From contig NZ_CP036339.1 of the NCBI RefSeq assembly GCF_007746075.1, forward strand, positions 2,943,786 through 3,007,785: DNA of 64,000 bases, in the 5' to 3' direction. The notes under the pieces were generated by a model. That model was not told where the DNA came from and searched no databases. It saw only the letters and a program-made list of their open reading frames with translations. The translations under genes and the position numbers were made by a program. Numbering within the stretch: position 1 is the first letter of the stretch; the number at the start of each line of letters is the position of its first letter. Origin of the DNA: Lacipirellula limnantheis (lineage in GTDB: Bacteria > Planctomycetota > Planctomycetia > Pirellulales > Lacipirellulaceae). Below, in pieces: positions 35,685 through 45,549 of this stretch.

Positions 35685-35978
35685 GGCTCAGCCCTTACCT
35701 TCATCTCGAACCTAGCCCGGGCCGACATGTCACCGAAGATGGACCAGTCCATCGCCCGGCACAGCGATGTCAATCTCACGCTCAACGTTTACAGCCACGT
35801 GGGCATCGGTGAGCAAGCGGCGGCTATCCAATCGCTCCCGGGGCCTCCACTGCTCATTGGCTCGGGGGAATCTCAATCCGCGGAAGTAGCGGCCGGAAAG
35901 TTTGCACACGGGTTTGCGCAAACTCCCGACTCAGCGAGGCAATCCGTGTCATCAATTGGCATGGCCGCGTCGCCGTAG
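35685..35978 (+). pseudogene. Tyrosine-recombinase (integrase) C-terminal relic 2
   Basis: Reads TFISNLARADMSPKMDQSIA, RHSDVNLTLNVYSHVGIGEQ, AAAIQSLPGPP, then a unique tail. SHS-/ARHSDV...VYSHV is the end of the catalytic domain, with the nucleophilic tyrosine still present (NVYSHV). The RHTF box is already eroded (ALTF) and everything before it is missing. At 35526 a TGAGGTGGACCCCAG end resembling an IS3 terminus may mark the break. It lies 80 bases before the second displaced tRNA half, the same arrangement as relic 1. Confidence 0.8.
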
Positions 35979-36058
35979 AGCGGTGCGGGAAGCGGCACTA
36001 ACAACTTGCCCCCTAGGCAGTTACTCATCCTCTGTCACTCTGGGACACCGGATGACCA

Positions 36059-36108
36059 AAGTAGCGGAGGAGGGATTCGAACCCCCGACACGCGGATTAT
36101 GATTCCGC
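36059..36108 (-). other. Displaced tRNA 3' half (attachment-site relic), copy 2
   Basis: Minus strand: anticodon stem-loop GCGGA-ATCATAA-TCCGC (7-base loop, anticodon CAT, U33 and A37 in place), variable GTGTC, T-arm GGGGG-TTCGAAT-CCCTC and acceptor strand CTCCGCTA. The bases upstream (GATTGCCGCGAGATAGCA) do not give a D-arm or an acceptor 5' strand, so it is only a half. Better preserved than copy 1. Confidence 0.75.
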
Positions 36109-36148
36109 TGCTATCTCGCGGCAATCCCCGTCTCGCCTCGGCTGTGCC

Positions 36149-36556
36149 TCACCTTTCCTGCGCCGCGTGGAAGGCCGCCAGCGTGACCGAGGCTAATCGC
36201 TGGCGCGCATCCGCCCCGATCGCCGCTAACGGCGCGTCGATCGCGGTACGGAGCTTGGTCGGCAGGCCGGAGACATCGGCCATCCCGCTGAGTCCGATCG
36301 GACCCTCGACAGCTTCCATGATCGCGAGCAGCGTCGTCTGCGCCGGCGGCCTGGCGAGCGAGTAACCGCCCTGGCGACCTCGTTGGCCGATGATGATTCC
36401 GCCCCGCGCCAGCTGGCGCAGCAGCTGAGTGAGGTATCGCAACGGCATGCCCGTCCGCCTGCAGATCGCTTCGCGGTTGACCAACGCGCCCGGCGGGGCC
36501 GCGGCAAGCGCCAGGCATGCCGTAAGGGCGTACGCGCTGGTATTCGACAGCCTCAA
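36149..36556 (-). CDS. Rrf2-family transcriptional regulator
   Basis: With TTG 36556 as start the protein is 135 residues and begins like other Rrf2 proteins (LRLSNTSAYALTACLALA); the frame is open further upstream but the extra residues are not family-like. Winged helix: REAICRRTGMPLRYLTQLLR, GGIIIGQRGRQGGYSLARPP, LLAIMEAVEGPIGL. No iron-sulfur cysteine triad is seen, so it is not IscR/NsrR-like in sensing. Another Rrf2 gene lies at 43826. Targets unknown. It sits just outside the second tRNA half. Confidence 0.75.
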   Translation of the reverse strand: MRLSNTSAYALTACLALAAAPPGALVNREAICRRTGMPLRYLTQLLRQLARGGIIIGQRGRQGGYSLARPPAQTTLLAIMEAVEGPIGLSGMADVSGLPTKLRTAIDAPLAAIGADARQRLASVTLAAFHAAQER

Positions 36557-37366
36557 TGCGGAACCTGCACAACGAGAACCATTTAATGCGGAGCGGCAGA
36601 GCCTTCCAGGCGACGGCACTTCAAGCGGCGGACGTTCGGCGCCCCAAGAATGTAAAGCCGCTGCGCGTCCCGCGTGGAAGTCGCGGCGCATGACCGTCGG
36701 AGGGTTCTTGGAAAGGCAATTACTTCCAATATCGGCAACAACATTCGCCAGATTGGCTTAGTGATCGAGTATCGCCGCCACGATGGCAGGCGCCGCCTGC
36801 GCCTCGCGTGCCGGCCCAACTTAAAACGCGTCGGGATGGCAGTCCATTCTCGTTAAGATTTGTCGATGGCGTTCCGCACGAGCCGCCATCGCGCCGTGGC
36901 ATTCGCGTTCCCGACGTCGTCCTGGCAGCCAGAGCCCACGCGGGACTTCTCTGTCCCTAATGTCCATGCAGTGATGCATCGTCGCGCTCGAGCAGAGTCG
37001 ACCGCGGACGATGGCGCTCCAAAGACGCAACAGAAAGTGGTCGATAAGAGACAGTTTCGCTTGCCCAGCTACGCGCCCTACTACCGAAGCGGGGCGGTTG
37101 TGCCGAGCGATCAAGCAGTCGTGGGCCTCACTGGTGGCCGGCCAGCGGCTGCGGCGACCACCGCCGCTTCAGCAACGACGAGAACGTGCCAACATGTCAT
37201 CCACGCCATTACGAGCAAAGCCGTCACCATCAAGCTTGTTGATGGTGACGGCCGCTACGTTTATCAGCAACGCGGGGAGTCGGCGAGCTATTTGACGCAA
37301 AGTCCGACCCGCTCCACGACCCGTCACTAGCGGTCACGTCGAAGCGGGGCCGAAAACTTGGCGCAA
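36557..37366. other. 800-base spacer, no gene recognised
   Basis: An open plus-strand frame at 36860-37330 has no start signal and a scrambled composition; I do not support it as a gene. A short inverted pair (ACCATCAAGCTTGTTGATGG, 37226-37245) could fold as a hairpin. Confidence 0.35.
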
Positions 37367-38080
37367 CTAACTGGCGCGGCGACGACCCTGAGCGACAAGC
37401 CCGGCAATCGCCAAGCCTGCCAGGGCCAACGTCGCGGGCTCCGGAACAGGCGTGGGAACTTGACGAAGCGTGAAGTGACCAAAGCCTGGGGGCAGCGTCT
37501 TGACGTCCGGGACGTCGATGCGGAACTGGTACGACTCCGCCCCGGTGCCTTGGATGCCGCCGGAGAAGACCAACGTGTCCTCGTCGGGCGTCGACACGAC
37601 CGGCAGCGCTGACGAAGTGGGCGCCAAGTCGTAGTTGGGCGAGTCGAAGTCGAGTCCATCGCCGGCGGTCGAGGGGACGAAATTAGCGCCGACCCCGTAA
37701 CCCAGGATCATCGTGTGGCTGCTCCAGGGCGTGCCGGTATTGTTATCGACCGATTCGAAAAACTGATATTCAGTGACGCCCTGAGTGGGCGTGACCGAAA
37801 ATTCGATGTCGATGTAGCCGCTAGTGTCGAACCTTTTGATCGGCACGACAATGTTGTTGTCGAAGGCGCCCGGCGTCGGGCTGTTATCGTTGTTCTGCGC
37901 GGTGGTGACGATGGCCGGAACGGAGACCGTGCCGAGTCCGGGGCCAGTGCCCGCATTGGGTCCGAATTGCGTGTACCCAGAGATGACGCCGGCAGAAGCA
38001 GAGGCCGCTGTCGTGGCGGCGACGCAGCAGGCGAGCGAGTACGCCAAGGCGCGAGGTCGCGCGAAAGAAGAGATCTTCAT
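37367..38080 (-). CDS. PEP-CTERM secreted protein, 237 residues
   Basis: ATG 38080 follows AAGGAAAG, a good ribosome binding site. Signal peptide RALAYSLACCVAATTAASAS. The body is an all-beta domain of the kind found in many small PEP-CTERM proteins (GVISGYTQFGPNAGTGPG, RFDTSGYIDIEFSVTPTQGV, TEYQFFESVDNNTGTPWSSH, YQFRIDVPDVKTLPPG). The tail is a textbook signal: PVPEPATLALAGLAIAGLVA, then QGRRRAS. Function unknown. Monocistronic. Confidence 0.88.
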   Translation of the reverse strand: MKISSFARPRALAYSLACCVAATTAASASAGVISGYTQFGPNAGTGPGLGTVSVPAIVTTAQNNDNSPTPGAFDNNIVVPIKRFDTSGYIDIEFSVTPTQGVTEYQFFESVDNNTGTPWSSHTMILGYGVGANFVPSTAGDGLDFDSPNYDLAPTSSALPVVSTPDEDTLVFSGGIQGTGAESYQFRIDVPDVKTLPPGFGHFTLRQVPTPVPEPATLALAGLAIAGLVAQGRRRAS

Positions 38081-39574
38081 TAGCAGCTTTCCTTAAGTGT
38101 GAACGTCAGTAGCGTCCCTAGTCGAATGATTGAATTACAAGTGAGCCGCGGCGGATGACTGACCGCGGCCGCGCGACGATTGCTGTTGAGTCGGCCCTGA
38201 GGCAGCGCCTCGGCCGGCTCGAATGTCCTGCGGCATGCCGTAGCCTAACCGACCGCGAGGGGCCTAGTCTAGAAAAAAGTGGCAAGTTTTAGGGATTTTG
38301 TCGACGAGCCGGGGCTCCAAAGACCCGACCAAGCTGTCGGGACCGCCCAGGGGAAAACGCACGAGTTTTTTGGCAAAAGTTTGGGGGATTTAGCGTCCGG
38401 AATCTCGCGCAAGGGGGCCTACTTTTGCACTCCAGACGCTCGGATGGGAGCCGCGCGTGGGGCAGTCGCTTGCCTGGGGGCAGCCGAGGCGACGGCAACA
38501 AAGCCCTGTACAGGCCGCCGGCACGCTTGCCAGCCTCGACCGCGGCCGGGAGCGGCGGGCCCCCGCTTCCTCCTGTCCCAGCGAAATCATGGAGGCCGAC
38601 TCTCGACGACGCTGATGGCGGCGCTGTGAAGCCAGACGGGGCCAGCCCCGGGAATGACCCGCCGGGGCTAGAGTGCGCACCGGCCCATGGCGTTCACAGA
38701 GGGCGCCGAGGCCCCTTCGGCGGGCCGTCTTCGGCGGCGGTCGTCAGCATTGCTGCTGGAATTTTTTCGCGGGTCACGGACGCCTGCGTCAACCAACGAC
38801 CGCTGACCAAGTGAGGCGTGCGCCCGCCGGTCAAGCGGCGATTACGTGAGAGCCGACGGTGCAACGCCAATGCGAGTAGACGCTGCACCGCCGGCGATCC
38901 CAACGTGAGACACCGCGGGACAATGCAATGCTCACCATCCACGATAGTTTTGTCGGCTTGGTCGTCAACGCAGCTGACTTCAACTTGCCGGTCGGCTGCC
39001 GGTTAGGGTGACTGCGATGGTCCGGGCGGTCACCAAGCGGAGGCAAATGCACCGCAAACGTTGGCGTACGGAGCGCACGCCGATTGGGGCGGGACAACTA
39101 AGGCGCCTCGGCGATTACGCGTGAGGCGCCGCCAGTCGTCGGTGTCGTGGAATGCCGGCGCCGTGCCACAGACGCACCGCAATCGCGTCAAAGGATAGCA
39201 ATGTTACGCTGTTATCAGGTTTTCGCGACTTGTTAAGCATGGGGTAGCCGTGGCGCGCCACGACGTGCACAATAACTTGACGGTGGAACCGCCCGCGCTC
39301 TTATGCGATTGAGTCGCGGGATAGGCCGCACGATGCAGTGCGACCTTGACGGAGTAGAACGGCCGCGAGGCGCCCGACGTTCGGTTACGCGCTTCTCTCC
39401 TGGCGCGGCAATCGGTGCGGCGTCGGTCCCTCGCGGCCCTTTTTTTTGGCCGACACGTTCATCGACCGGAGCGCTCACGCATGCTCGCGGCGCGAAGACG
39501 CGGGGATGGTCGCGGGCGATGGGAGCGCTAGCGATGGCCGCGCGACCGGCCAGTGAACCAGGCTTCGGGCGTGG
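38081..39574. other. 1.5-kb non-coding stretch with a strong hairpin
   Basis: No frame with coding quality. GGCGCCTC (39102-39109) and GAGGCGCC (39123-39130) form a perfect 8-bp stem with a 13-base loop that contains GCGATTACG; the same GGCGATTACG word occurs at about 38841. A C3T8 run at 39429-39440 could act in termination but lacks a clear stem. Confidence 0.4.
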
Positions 39575-40284
39575 GAAAACTACACGCCGTCGACCAGCCC
39601 CGGCAAGTCGGTCTGGAGCAATCTCACGCTCACGGACCTCGTTGGCGCCAGGTCGCTGCTTCCGGTGGATTATGGCGACCGTCGGCAGAGTTGGTTGATG
39701 TCGCCAGCGTTTTCTTACTCAGTGGCGCTGCCGAGCGCCGGCGGAGCCTTTCAGGGGTTTGCGCACGATGGTGGCAACTTACTGCTGGGCCGCCCTTTCG
39801 GCTTCGTGTCCGCGATGCCGACGGCCAAGGCGACCATTCCAGTCTCGGCGGTGTTCGGTAACGTTGCCGAAGTCCTTGCCCACGGCGACCGCGGCATCTG
39901 GCGGAGGTTCTCTGGCCAAGCGGCCGGCGCCTTGCCTAGTACGCCGCCTATCTGAGTGGAGCGAAGCTAGATCTGTCGTCGCTGTTGGCGTCGTCCAGCG
40001 ATTCGGCGGCGGCTCTTCATCAGGTCAACGACGCGATCGAGCGACTGAAAGGAGTGACAAGGCTTCTCGGAGCGTCCGACCGCCATTGCCGCGATCTGGG
40101 GCTTGCCCCGCGACTGGCCGGTTAGATTCGGCGAGATGCGGATCGGCGCTCCGAGGCGGGAGCGCGGCTCGAAGCGGCCCGCGAGGCGTTCGCCGAACTC
40201 TTCTGACGTTGCCCCGATGACTCGCAGTACGCCATCGATTTTCGCGAGACTCTAACGCTGTTCGCCGAGGTCGACGAACGCTAA
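39575..40284 (+). pseudogene. Decayed coding region of unknown family
   Basis: The first part (39575-39955) is protein-like: ENYTPSTSPGKSVWSNLTLT, then GNLLLGRPFGFVSAMPTAKA, then a stop. Shifted by one base, a second protein-like frame goes on: LSGAKLDLSSLLASSSDSAA, LHQVNDAIERLKGVTRLLGA, interrupted by TAG at about 40124 and TGA at about 40204, and ending DFRETLTLFAEVDER-stop at 40284. Several stops and a frameshift in otherwise coding-like sequence point to an old pseudogene. I do not recognise the family; a possible helical-repeat or TPR-like tail is a guess. Confidence 0.35.
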
Positions 40285-40324
40285 CTCACTGGCGTACTGC
40301 GCAGCGGGCTTCGTCCAACGACCG

Positions 40325-41857
40325 CTAAAACAGTCGCTGAAGCTGGATATTGTATTCGAAGTCGAAACCACGATCGGGGCTATCGCGGATCGGGGCGACG
40401 AAGCCGTTGGTGACGACCCAGGACCTGACCTCGGCCGACAGTCCGAGGGCGGCGTTGAGGACGTCGACGCGGTTAGCTAAATTGCCGATATCTAGGTCCA
40501 GTGGCAATGTCTGGCCGACGTTGAGCGTTTCGACGAGCGGGACGTCGACCAGGGTTGCGTCCTCAAGGGTCGTCGTGTAGTGCAATTCCGCCAGCCCCGC
40601 GAGCCGTTGCAGCCAGTCGGCGCGCGGCTGGGCGAAGAGTTCGCGGCCCACGCCAAGGTTGAGCCGCATGAGCGTCTGCGGTTGGAGCTTGCCCTCAAAA
40701 CCGGGGGCGATGTTGTAGGAAGCGACGCCGACCGGGTTTCGCGCCAGATCGGTGAAGATGTTGTCGTAGCCGCCGGCCGCGGTGAAGGAAGCCGGGTTGG
40801 CTGCCGCCTCGATTTGCAAGAAGCCTTGATGGAACCATTTGCGAGACGGGCCCGCATAGACCCACGCCAGGAACGGACTCAGGTAGACGGTCTCGTTCTC
40901 GAACTCGTACTGCGAGAAGCCGGCCGACTGGGCGAGAATGTTTGGCGCATTCGCGAAGGCGATTTCGGGAAACCCGACCAGTGCCAACCCCACGTCGACG
41001 TCGGATGCGGTCGGCAGCGTCGCGCCCAGGCCGCCGGAGAGGAGGAACCGGTCCCGCTCGACCAGTTTTGCCTTCAGGATGATTGACAGATTGCCCGCTT
41101 CAAGTTGGGTTTCGCCTCCGGACCCGAGCGGCACGACGAGGTCGGCGGTCCCTTCGGGACCCGGCGGATCGACGACGATCGCCGAGACGAAATCGGACCG
41201 CAGCCGGGCCTCGAGCGGTGCGCGCAGCTCGACCGAAGCCATCCCCTCCCAAAAGGTTCGTTCGTAGCCGGCGGTGAACTGATCGACATCGAACGAATCG
41301 GCGAACTGGAACAACCGCAGTTGGGCCGCGTTCTCGTAGTGGCGATAACTAAAGTAGGCGCGGTCGACGGGGATCGCAGTATTGTTCTCCGAGATGTTGA
41401 GTCGACTGCAAGACAGCGACGGATTCGACACCTCCCATTCGATGATGCCGTTAAATGCCAGACAGGTCCCTGCGTTCGTGTCGCCGATCATAAAAGGGAT
41501 GCTGGCAAGCCCTAGCGCACTAGCGCCGCCGGACCGCGTCGTGGAGATCGACGATCGCGGACCAAGAGCGAACGAGCTCCCCCCCCTTCGCGGCGCGGCG
41601 CGGCGCCCCCCGGCGCCTACGCCCGCCAAGTCCTGTGCCGGCGTCACGGCCGGATCGAGCCAAGGGTCGGTGGCCAACAACTCGTCTGCCAGCAAGAAGG
41701 GCGGGTCTTCCTGGTCGGCATGCGACGCGGAGGACGCGACGGAGCGAACATCGCCTTCACCAAGCTCGTCGACGCCTTGGGCGCGCGGCGATCCCGTTGC
41801 CAGCAGCGACGTGAACGCGCACGCGGTGAACAATAACGAGATCGTTGAGCTATTCAC
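40325..41857 (-). CDS. Outer-membrane beta-barrel protein, 510 residues
   Basis: Signal peptide ISLLFTACAFTSLLATGSPR. After an acidic and Arg/Gly-rich linker (to ~100) the rest is a long series of amphipathic strands: RLNISENNTAIPVDRAYFSY, RHYENAAQLRLFQFADSFDV, QFTAGYERTFWEGMASVELR, NLSIILKAKLVERDRFLLSG, VYLSPFLAWVYAGPSRKWFH. The C-terminal strand ends in aromatic F (FDFEYNIQLQRLF), as barrels inserted by BamA do. Probably a porin-like or transporter-type outer-membrane protein common in planctomycetes; substrate unknown. Monocistronic. Confidence 0.75.
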   Translation of the reverse strand: MNSSTISLLFTACAFTSLLATGSPRAQGVDELGEGDVRSVASSASHADQEDPPFLLADELLATDPWLDPAVTPAQDLAGVGAGGRRAAPRRGGSSFALGPRSSISTTRSGGASALGLASIPFMIGDTNAGTCLAFNGIIEWEVSNPSLSCSRLNISENNTAIPVDRAYFSYRHYENAAQLRLFQFADSFDVDQFTAGYERTFWEGMASVELRAPLEARLRSDFVSAIVVDPPGPEGTADLVVPLGSGGETQLEAGNLSIILKAKLVERDRFLLSGGLGATLPTASDVDVGLALVGFPEIAFANAPNILAQSAGFSQYEFENETVYLSPFLAWVYAGPSRKWFHQGFLQIEAAANPASFTAAGGYDNIFTDLARNPVGVASYNIAPGFEGKLQPQTLMRLNLGVGRELFAQPRADWLQRLAGLAELHYTTTLEDATLVDVPLVETLNVGQTLPLDLDIGNLANRVDVLNAALGLSAEVRSWVVTNGFVAPIRDSPDRGFDFEYNIQLQRLF

Positions 41858-42487
41858 CTATCGCGGCTCCGTGTGCACGATGTGAAGGTCGCGAGAGTGG
41901 TATCGATTGACGCTATTGCGGCGGTCGATTCGAATCGAACAATCGCACGGATTTCCACCAGTTCGCGAGCCAGTCGTGCCGGCTGCGGCGACTTTGCCAG
42001 CGCTTGCAACCCGCTCACCCGCCTGATCCAAATCAATCAAGCTGGTTGAGGACCGCCGGGAGATCGCGGATCGAAGACCATGGCGTGATCGACTCCCAGC
42101 TGCGACTGCCGCTGTCAAAAGATGCCCGCCTTGCCACGCGAACATCGGCACGATGGCCATCTAGACGAGTGCTGCGCGGATGGTGAATCGGGGGCATGGG
42201 TGGACTCGATGGTTCAGATTCCATTGGCAGCGGCGTCCTCGACTGTAGACGCCGCATCAGTCAATTGTTCGCTGCTCCCCATTGTTTAAACTTTAGGGCG
42301 ATCGCGGAAAATGAAGCCTCTGGCGACTTTGGGACGCTAAAGAGTACTGGCGCGTAACCAAGAGTCGCTATTCTCGCGCTCGGCAATCAGAACGGAGCCA
42401 CGTCTCGCGGAATGAACGATTGAGAACACTGCGAAAACCTTGACGCCGCGGATCGTAGCGCATTGATCTTCGTTGCGCAACGACTTC
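41858..42487. other. 630-base spacer, no gene recognised
   Basis: Frames on both strands are Arg/Ser-rich, without start signals or domains. Nothing else seen. Confidence 0.3.
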
Positions 42488-43193
42488 ATGCCGCTAGCGT
42501 CAAATGATTTTCGGCGACCATCGCCAACCGCTCGCCGAGCCAGCGGAGTACGGGGACCGCGCAGGCGTCGCCCACGGGTCGCCGGCGAGCCGTTTCGCCC
42601 TATGTTCCAACGGCCGTATCGCCGATCGGGAAGCCTAAACTCTTACTTGAGCCGATGGTCTTTCGGCCTTACTGACTCCAAGAGTTTCTCGCCATTGATC
42701 AAGGCGACCGTGACAATCGATCAGTTTCAGTCGATCAAGTGGGAGGCGCAGCTGGGTATTCTTATGAAGGTCGACGGCGGGCGTGCTAGATCGACTAACG
42801 GCCGTACATTCACGCTTGAACGCATACAGTTCCCGGACGGCACTACCCCCGAAGAGCTAGGCTCTGATCTGGTCTTCGATTCGGGAATGGTATCGCCGAA
42901 CATCGCCCGCGAAGGCGAAGCGGCTGCTGACTTTGACCGCGACGGCGACGTTGACGGGGCCGACTTCCCAAACCTGGCAGCGAAACTCAGGCACGACGTT
43001 TTCAGCGTTTCCGGAAGATGGCGACGCAAATGCCGATGGCGACGTTAATGCAAACGATGTGGCAACGTGGGTATCCGGATTTGGCGGGTCGGCCTCCATC
43101 GCGGCAAACGCAGCGGCGCCCGAGCCGCAATCGATCGGCCTACGTGCCGCAGCGGCGGTCGTTCCTGTGTCGGCCATTCGGCGTGTCCGCTAA
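42488..43193 (+). pseudogene. Dockerin/PEP-CTERM secreted protein, frameshifted relic
   Basis: The first frame contains strand-rich sequence (SPLIKATVTIDQFQSIKWEA, RTFTLERIQFPDGTTPEELG) and then DFDRDGDVDGADF, the first dockerin-like loop. One extra base near 42968 moves the remainder to another frame: TWQRNSGTTFSAFPEDGDAN, ADGDVNANDVATWVSGFGGS, then APEPQSIGLRAAAAVVPVSA ending in a basic RRVR, a PEP-CTERM-like tail. There is no signal peptide at the 5' end, so that side is eroded also. Confidence 0.7.
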
Positions 43194-43364
43194 TCGCCAG
43201 GTCGCCGAATCTTGGCCACTCAGGTCGTCCGCGACGATTGGCTAACCGCGGTCGAAGCCAAGCGGCTAATTGGCGGTGGCTAAAGTGCTATTGCCAATCT
43301 GTAGTCGTGCGGTAGGCTATCGGCCCTCTTCTTAAATCCGTGGTGCGTTCGCGATTTGCATTGG

Positions 43365-43598
43365 ATGCCAAACTTGGATAAAGACTTATCGCCATTGGCT
43401 GCCCGCGTCGTCGCCGATCTTCGCGCGTTGTCCAATCTGTTGATCGGCGCCGGCAATCACGGTGACGCGATTCGGCTTCAAGGCTACGCCGCCTCGGTGC
43501 GTCAGATTGAAGGCGAATTGCTCGCCGCCGAATCGCGACGGGCCGTCAAGCCGGCGCGAAAACGGCGGGGCGGGCAGCGGCAGACATCCGCAACGTGA
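43365..43598 (+). CDS. Small hypothetical protein, 77 residues
   Basis: MPNLDKDLSPLAARVVADLR, ALSNLLIGAGNHGDAIRLQG, YAASVRQIEGELLAAESRRA, then a basic tail KPARKRRGGQ. Predicted as three helices with a lysine/arginine-rich end, possibly nucleic-acid binding. The composition looks genuinely coding. Start at ATG 43365 or nine bases earlier; no ribosome binding site was recognised. Family unknown. Confidence 0.5.
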   Translation: MPNLDKDLSPLAARVVADLRALSNLLIGAGNHGDAIRLQGYAASVRQIEGELLAAESRRAVKPARKRRGGQRQTSAT

Positions 43599-43825
43599 TA
43601 ACTCCAATGGGTCGACCGCATCGCGGGTCGCAAGTCGCAACCGCGGGCAATTGGCCAAGTTGTCATAAATTGGCTGGCCGTCAGGTGCGACCGCGTCACG
43701 ATTCAACTCGCTGAGCCGCCCAATAGCATGAGGGGGTCGATAGGTCGGCCGCCGGATTGGACATGCGCCCCCGCGCCGCTAAAGTGTAGTGTTCCACCCT
43801 ACTTTTCGGCCACGGGCTTATCGTC

Positions 43826-44218
43826 ATGCGTTTAAATCGGGGTGTACTTTACGCCGTTGCGGCGGCTCTGCAGTTGCCGAACGAAAAGGGCGACAAGCCC
43901 CTTTCCTGTCACCAAATGTGCCAGCGAATCGACGTGCCCGAAAAGTACGTCTTGCAGATTCTCCGTAAGCTCGTAATAGCTGGCATCGTTAACAGCGTTC
44001 GCGGCGTTGAAGGCGGCTATCGGTTGGCCAGGCCGCTAAAGCGGATATCGCTATTGGACATTGTCGAAGCGGTTGACGAACTACCGCGGTTCAATGTCGA
44101 GACGCTAGACGGTCTGTCCGCCAGCGGGCAACGTGCGATCAAAGCCGCTTTCGCCGGCATCGGCGAAGACGCGCGGAAGCGGCTCGGGGCGTTCACGCTC
44201 GATAAGCTCCTTGCCTAA
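43826..44218 (+). CDS. Rrf2-family transcriptional regulator
   Basis: 130 residues: MRLNRGVLYAVAAALQLPNE, CHQMCQRIDVPEKYVLQILR, IVNSVRGVEGGYRLARPLKR, ISLLDIVEAVDELPRFNVET. Complete winged helix and dimerisation helix of Rrf2 type. Cysteines at 33 and 37 are too few for an iron-sulfur triad. Paralogous in plan to the Rrf2 gene at 36149. Monocistronic; a run of seven T after GAAAGGC (44250-44263) may end transcription. Targets unknown. Confidence 0.85.
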   Translation: MRLNRGVLYAVAAALQLPNEKGDKPLSCHQMCQRIDVPEKYVLQILRKLVIAGIVNSVRGVEGGYRLARPLKRISLLDIVEAVDELPRFNVETLDGLSASGQRAIKAAFAGIGEDARKRLGAFTLDKLLA

Positions 44219-44655
44219 GATGGGTGTGTGACAACTCCGTCTACGTAAGAAAGGCTTTTTTTCATCTGTGGCACTTCAGGGCAACACGTTACGTGAGAGC
44301 TTCGGACCATTCGACGGTTCGAACTTGGCGCGCAAGAGTCTACGTCCGCCCCGTGCCGCTTTCCAAAAAAGGGTGAGTTGTTGCGAGTTTCACGCGCTAA
44401 CGACTTCTCGACACGCGTTACGCGGTCCGGCCTCGCCGGAGACATCAATTACCTGGCAGGATCGACGTACCAGCGGAGATCGGGTATGCCTTGGGTCTTA
44501 AAGTGCAATATAGATTGGACGGCGCGGAATTCGAATCGGAAGAAACGTTGTTGCTGCGCGCCGGATGTTCCTGCTGAGGATGTTGTCGACAGCGAAGAAC
44601 GTGGTGATTTGTCGAGCAGTCAGGGACGCCAAAGGGCCAGGAAGCGATCAATATA
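44219..44655. other. Spacer with a copy of the dispersed PEP-CTERM 3'-end sequence
   Basis: Positions 44365-44399 (AGGGTGAGTTGTTGCG, AGTTTCACGCGCTA) match 52202-52236 closely and 45759-45790 in part. No gene recognised; the remainder is the leader of the downstream hydrolase gene. Confidence 0.5.
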
Positions 44656-45549
44656 ATGAAGACCCTCTCAGTTTTTATAGTTGTTGCAGCAATGTTGGGA
44701 GCAGCGCCGGCTGCGGCCGATGACTCACAACTAGGCGTGCATGGGTTTGCCCAGTCGGGCGAGGTCAAGATTCATTACGTGACGGCTGGCGAAGGTCCGC
44801 TTGTCGTCATGATCCATGGCTTTCCTGACTATTGGTACACGTGGCGAAAGCAAATGCCCGAACTCTCCGAAAACTTCCAGGTCGTGGCAATTGACCAACG
44901 CGGTTATAACTTGAGCGATCAGCCCGAGGGCGTTGAGAACTATACGATTGAAAAGCTGGTGGGAGACGTTCGTGCCGTGATCCAGCACTTTGGACGCGAT
45001 CGGGCGGTAATCGTGGGGCATGATTGGGGCGGAATGGTAGCGTGGTCGTTCGCGATGGCTCATCCGGAGATGACCGATCGCTTGATCATTCTCAATCTCC
45101 CTCATCCGAACGGCCTCCGCCGCGAATTGGCGTCCAATCCCGAGCAGCGGAAAAACAGCCAATACGCTCGTGATTTCCAGCAGCCCGACGCCGCATCGCG
45201 ACTTACCGCCGAAGGGCTCGCATTTTGGGTAAAGGATGCGACCGCCAGAGAAGAATACATCGCTGCCTTTCGCCGCTCGTCATTCGAGGCGATGCTGAAT
45301 TACTATAAGGCCAACTATCCCCGTGAGCCGTACCATGCACCGAAGGACGACCTGCCGAGGGTCAAGTGCTCGGTGCTAATGATTCACGGGCTCAAAGACA
45401 CAGCTTTGCTTGCGTCGGGGCTAAACGATACTTGGAATTGGGTCGACAAAGACCTCACCATCGTCACCGTACCTGATGCAGATCACTTCGTTCAGCAAGA
45501 CGCGGCTGATTTTGTGACAAAACAAATGACAACTTGGCTCGCAAAATAA
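44656..45549 (+). CDS. Exported alpha/beta hydrolase, epoxide-hydrolase-like
   Basis: 297 residues with signal peptide ([18 protein letters not shown]). Oxyanion motif HGFP (54-57, [15 protein letters not shown]), nucleophile elbow GHDWGG with Asp123 in place of Ser, charge-relay Asp near 248 (HGLKDTALL) and His277 (DADHFVQQD). An Asp nucleophile with HGxP is typical of epoxide hydrolases and haloalkane dehalogenases. The lid carries a [11 protein letters not shown] segment with candidate ring-opening tyrosines, favouring epoxide hydrolase. The periplasmic location is unusual for the family but seen in secreted Cif-like enzymes. Monocistronic. Confidence 0.85.
   Translation: MKTLSVFIVVAAMLGAAPAAADDSQLGVHGFAQSGEVKIHYVTAGEGPLVVMIHGFPDYWYTWRKQMPELSENFQVVAIDQRGYNLSDQPEGVENYTIEKLVGDVRAVIQHFGRDRAVIVGHDWGGMVAWSFAMAHPEMTDRLIILNLPHPNGLRRELASNPEQRKNSQYARDFQQPDAASRLTAEGLAFWVKDATAREEYIAAFRRSSFEAMLNYYKANYPREPYHAPKDDLPRVKCSVLMIHGLKDTALLASGLNDTWNWVDKDLTIVTVPDADHFVQQDAADFVTKQMTTWLAK

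Noticed and set aside
35902..36102. Plus-strand protein ending KVAEEGFEPPTRGL
   Set aside because: This well-known sequence arises from translating the antisense of a tRNA T-arm and anticodon arm. It is not a protein.
36059..36108. A functional tRNA-Met/Ile2 gene
   Set aside because: The anticodon arm, T-arm and acceptor 3' strand are present, but no 5' acceptor strand (AGCGGAG) or D-arm lies upstream on that strand. The same holds for 26139-26190.
36860..37330. 156-residue plus-strand frame
   Set aside because: No ribosome binding site, no domain, and a composition typical of non-coding GC-rich DNA.
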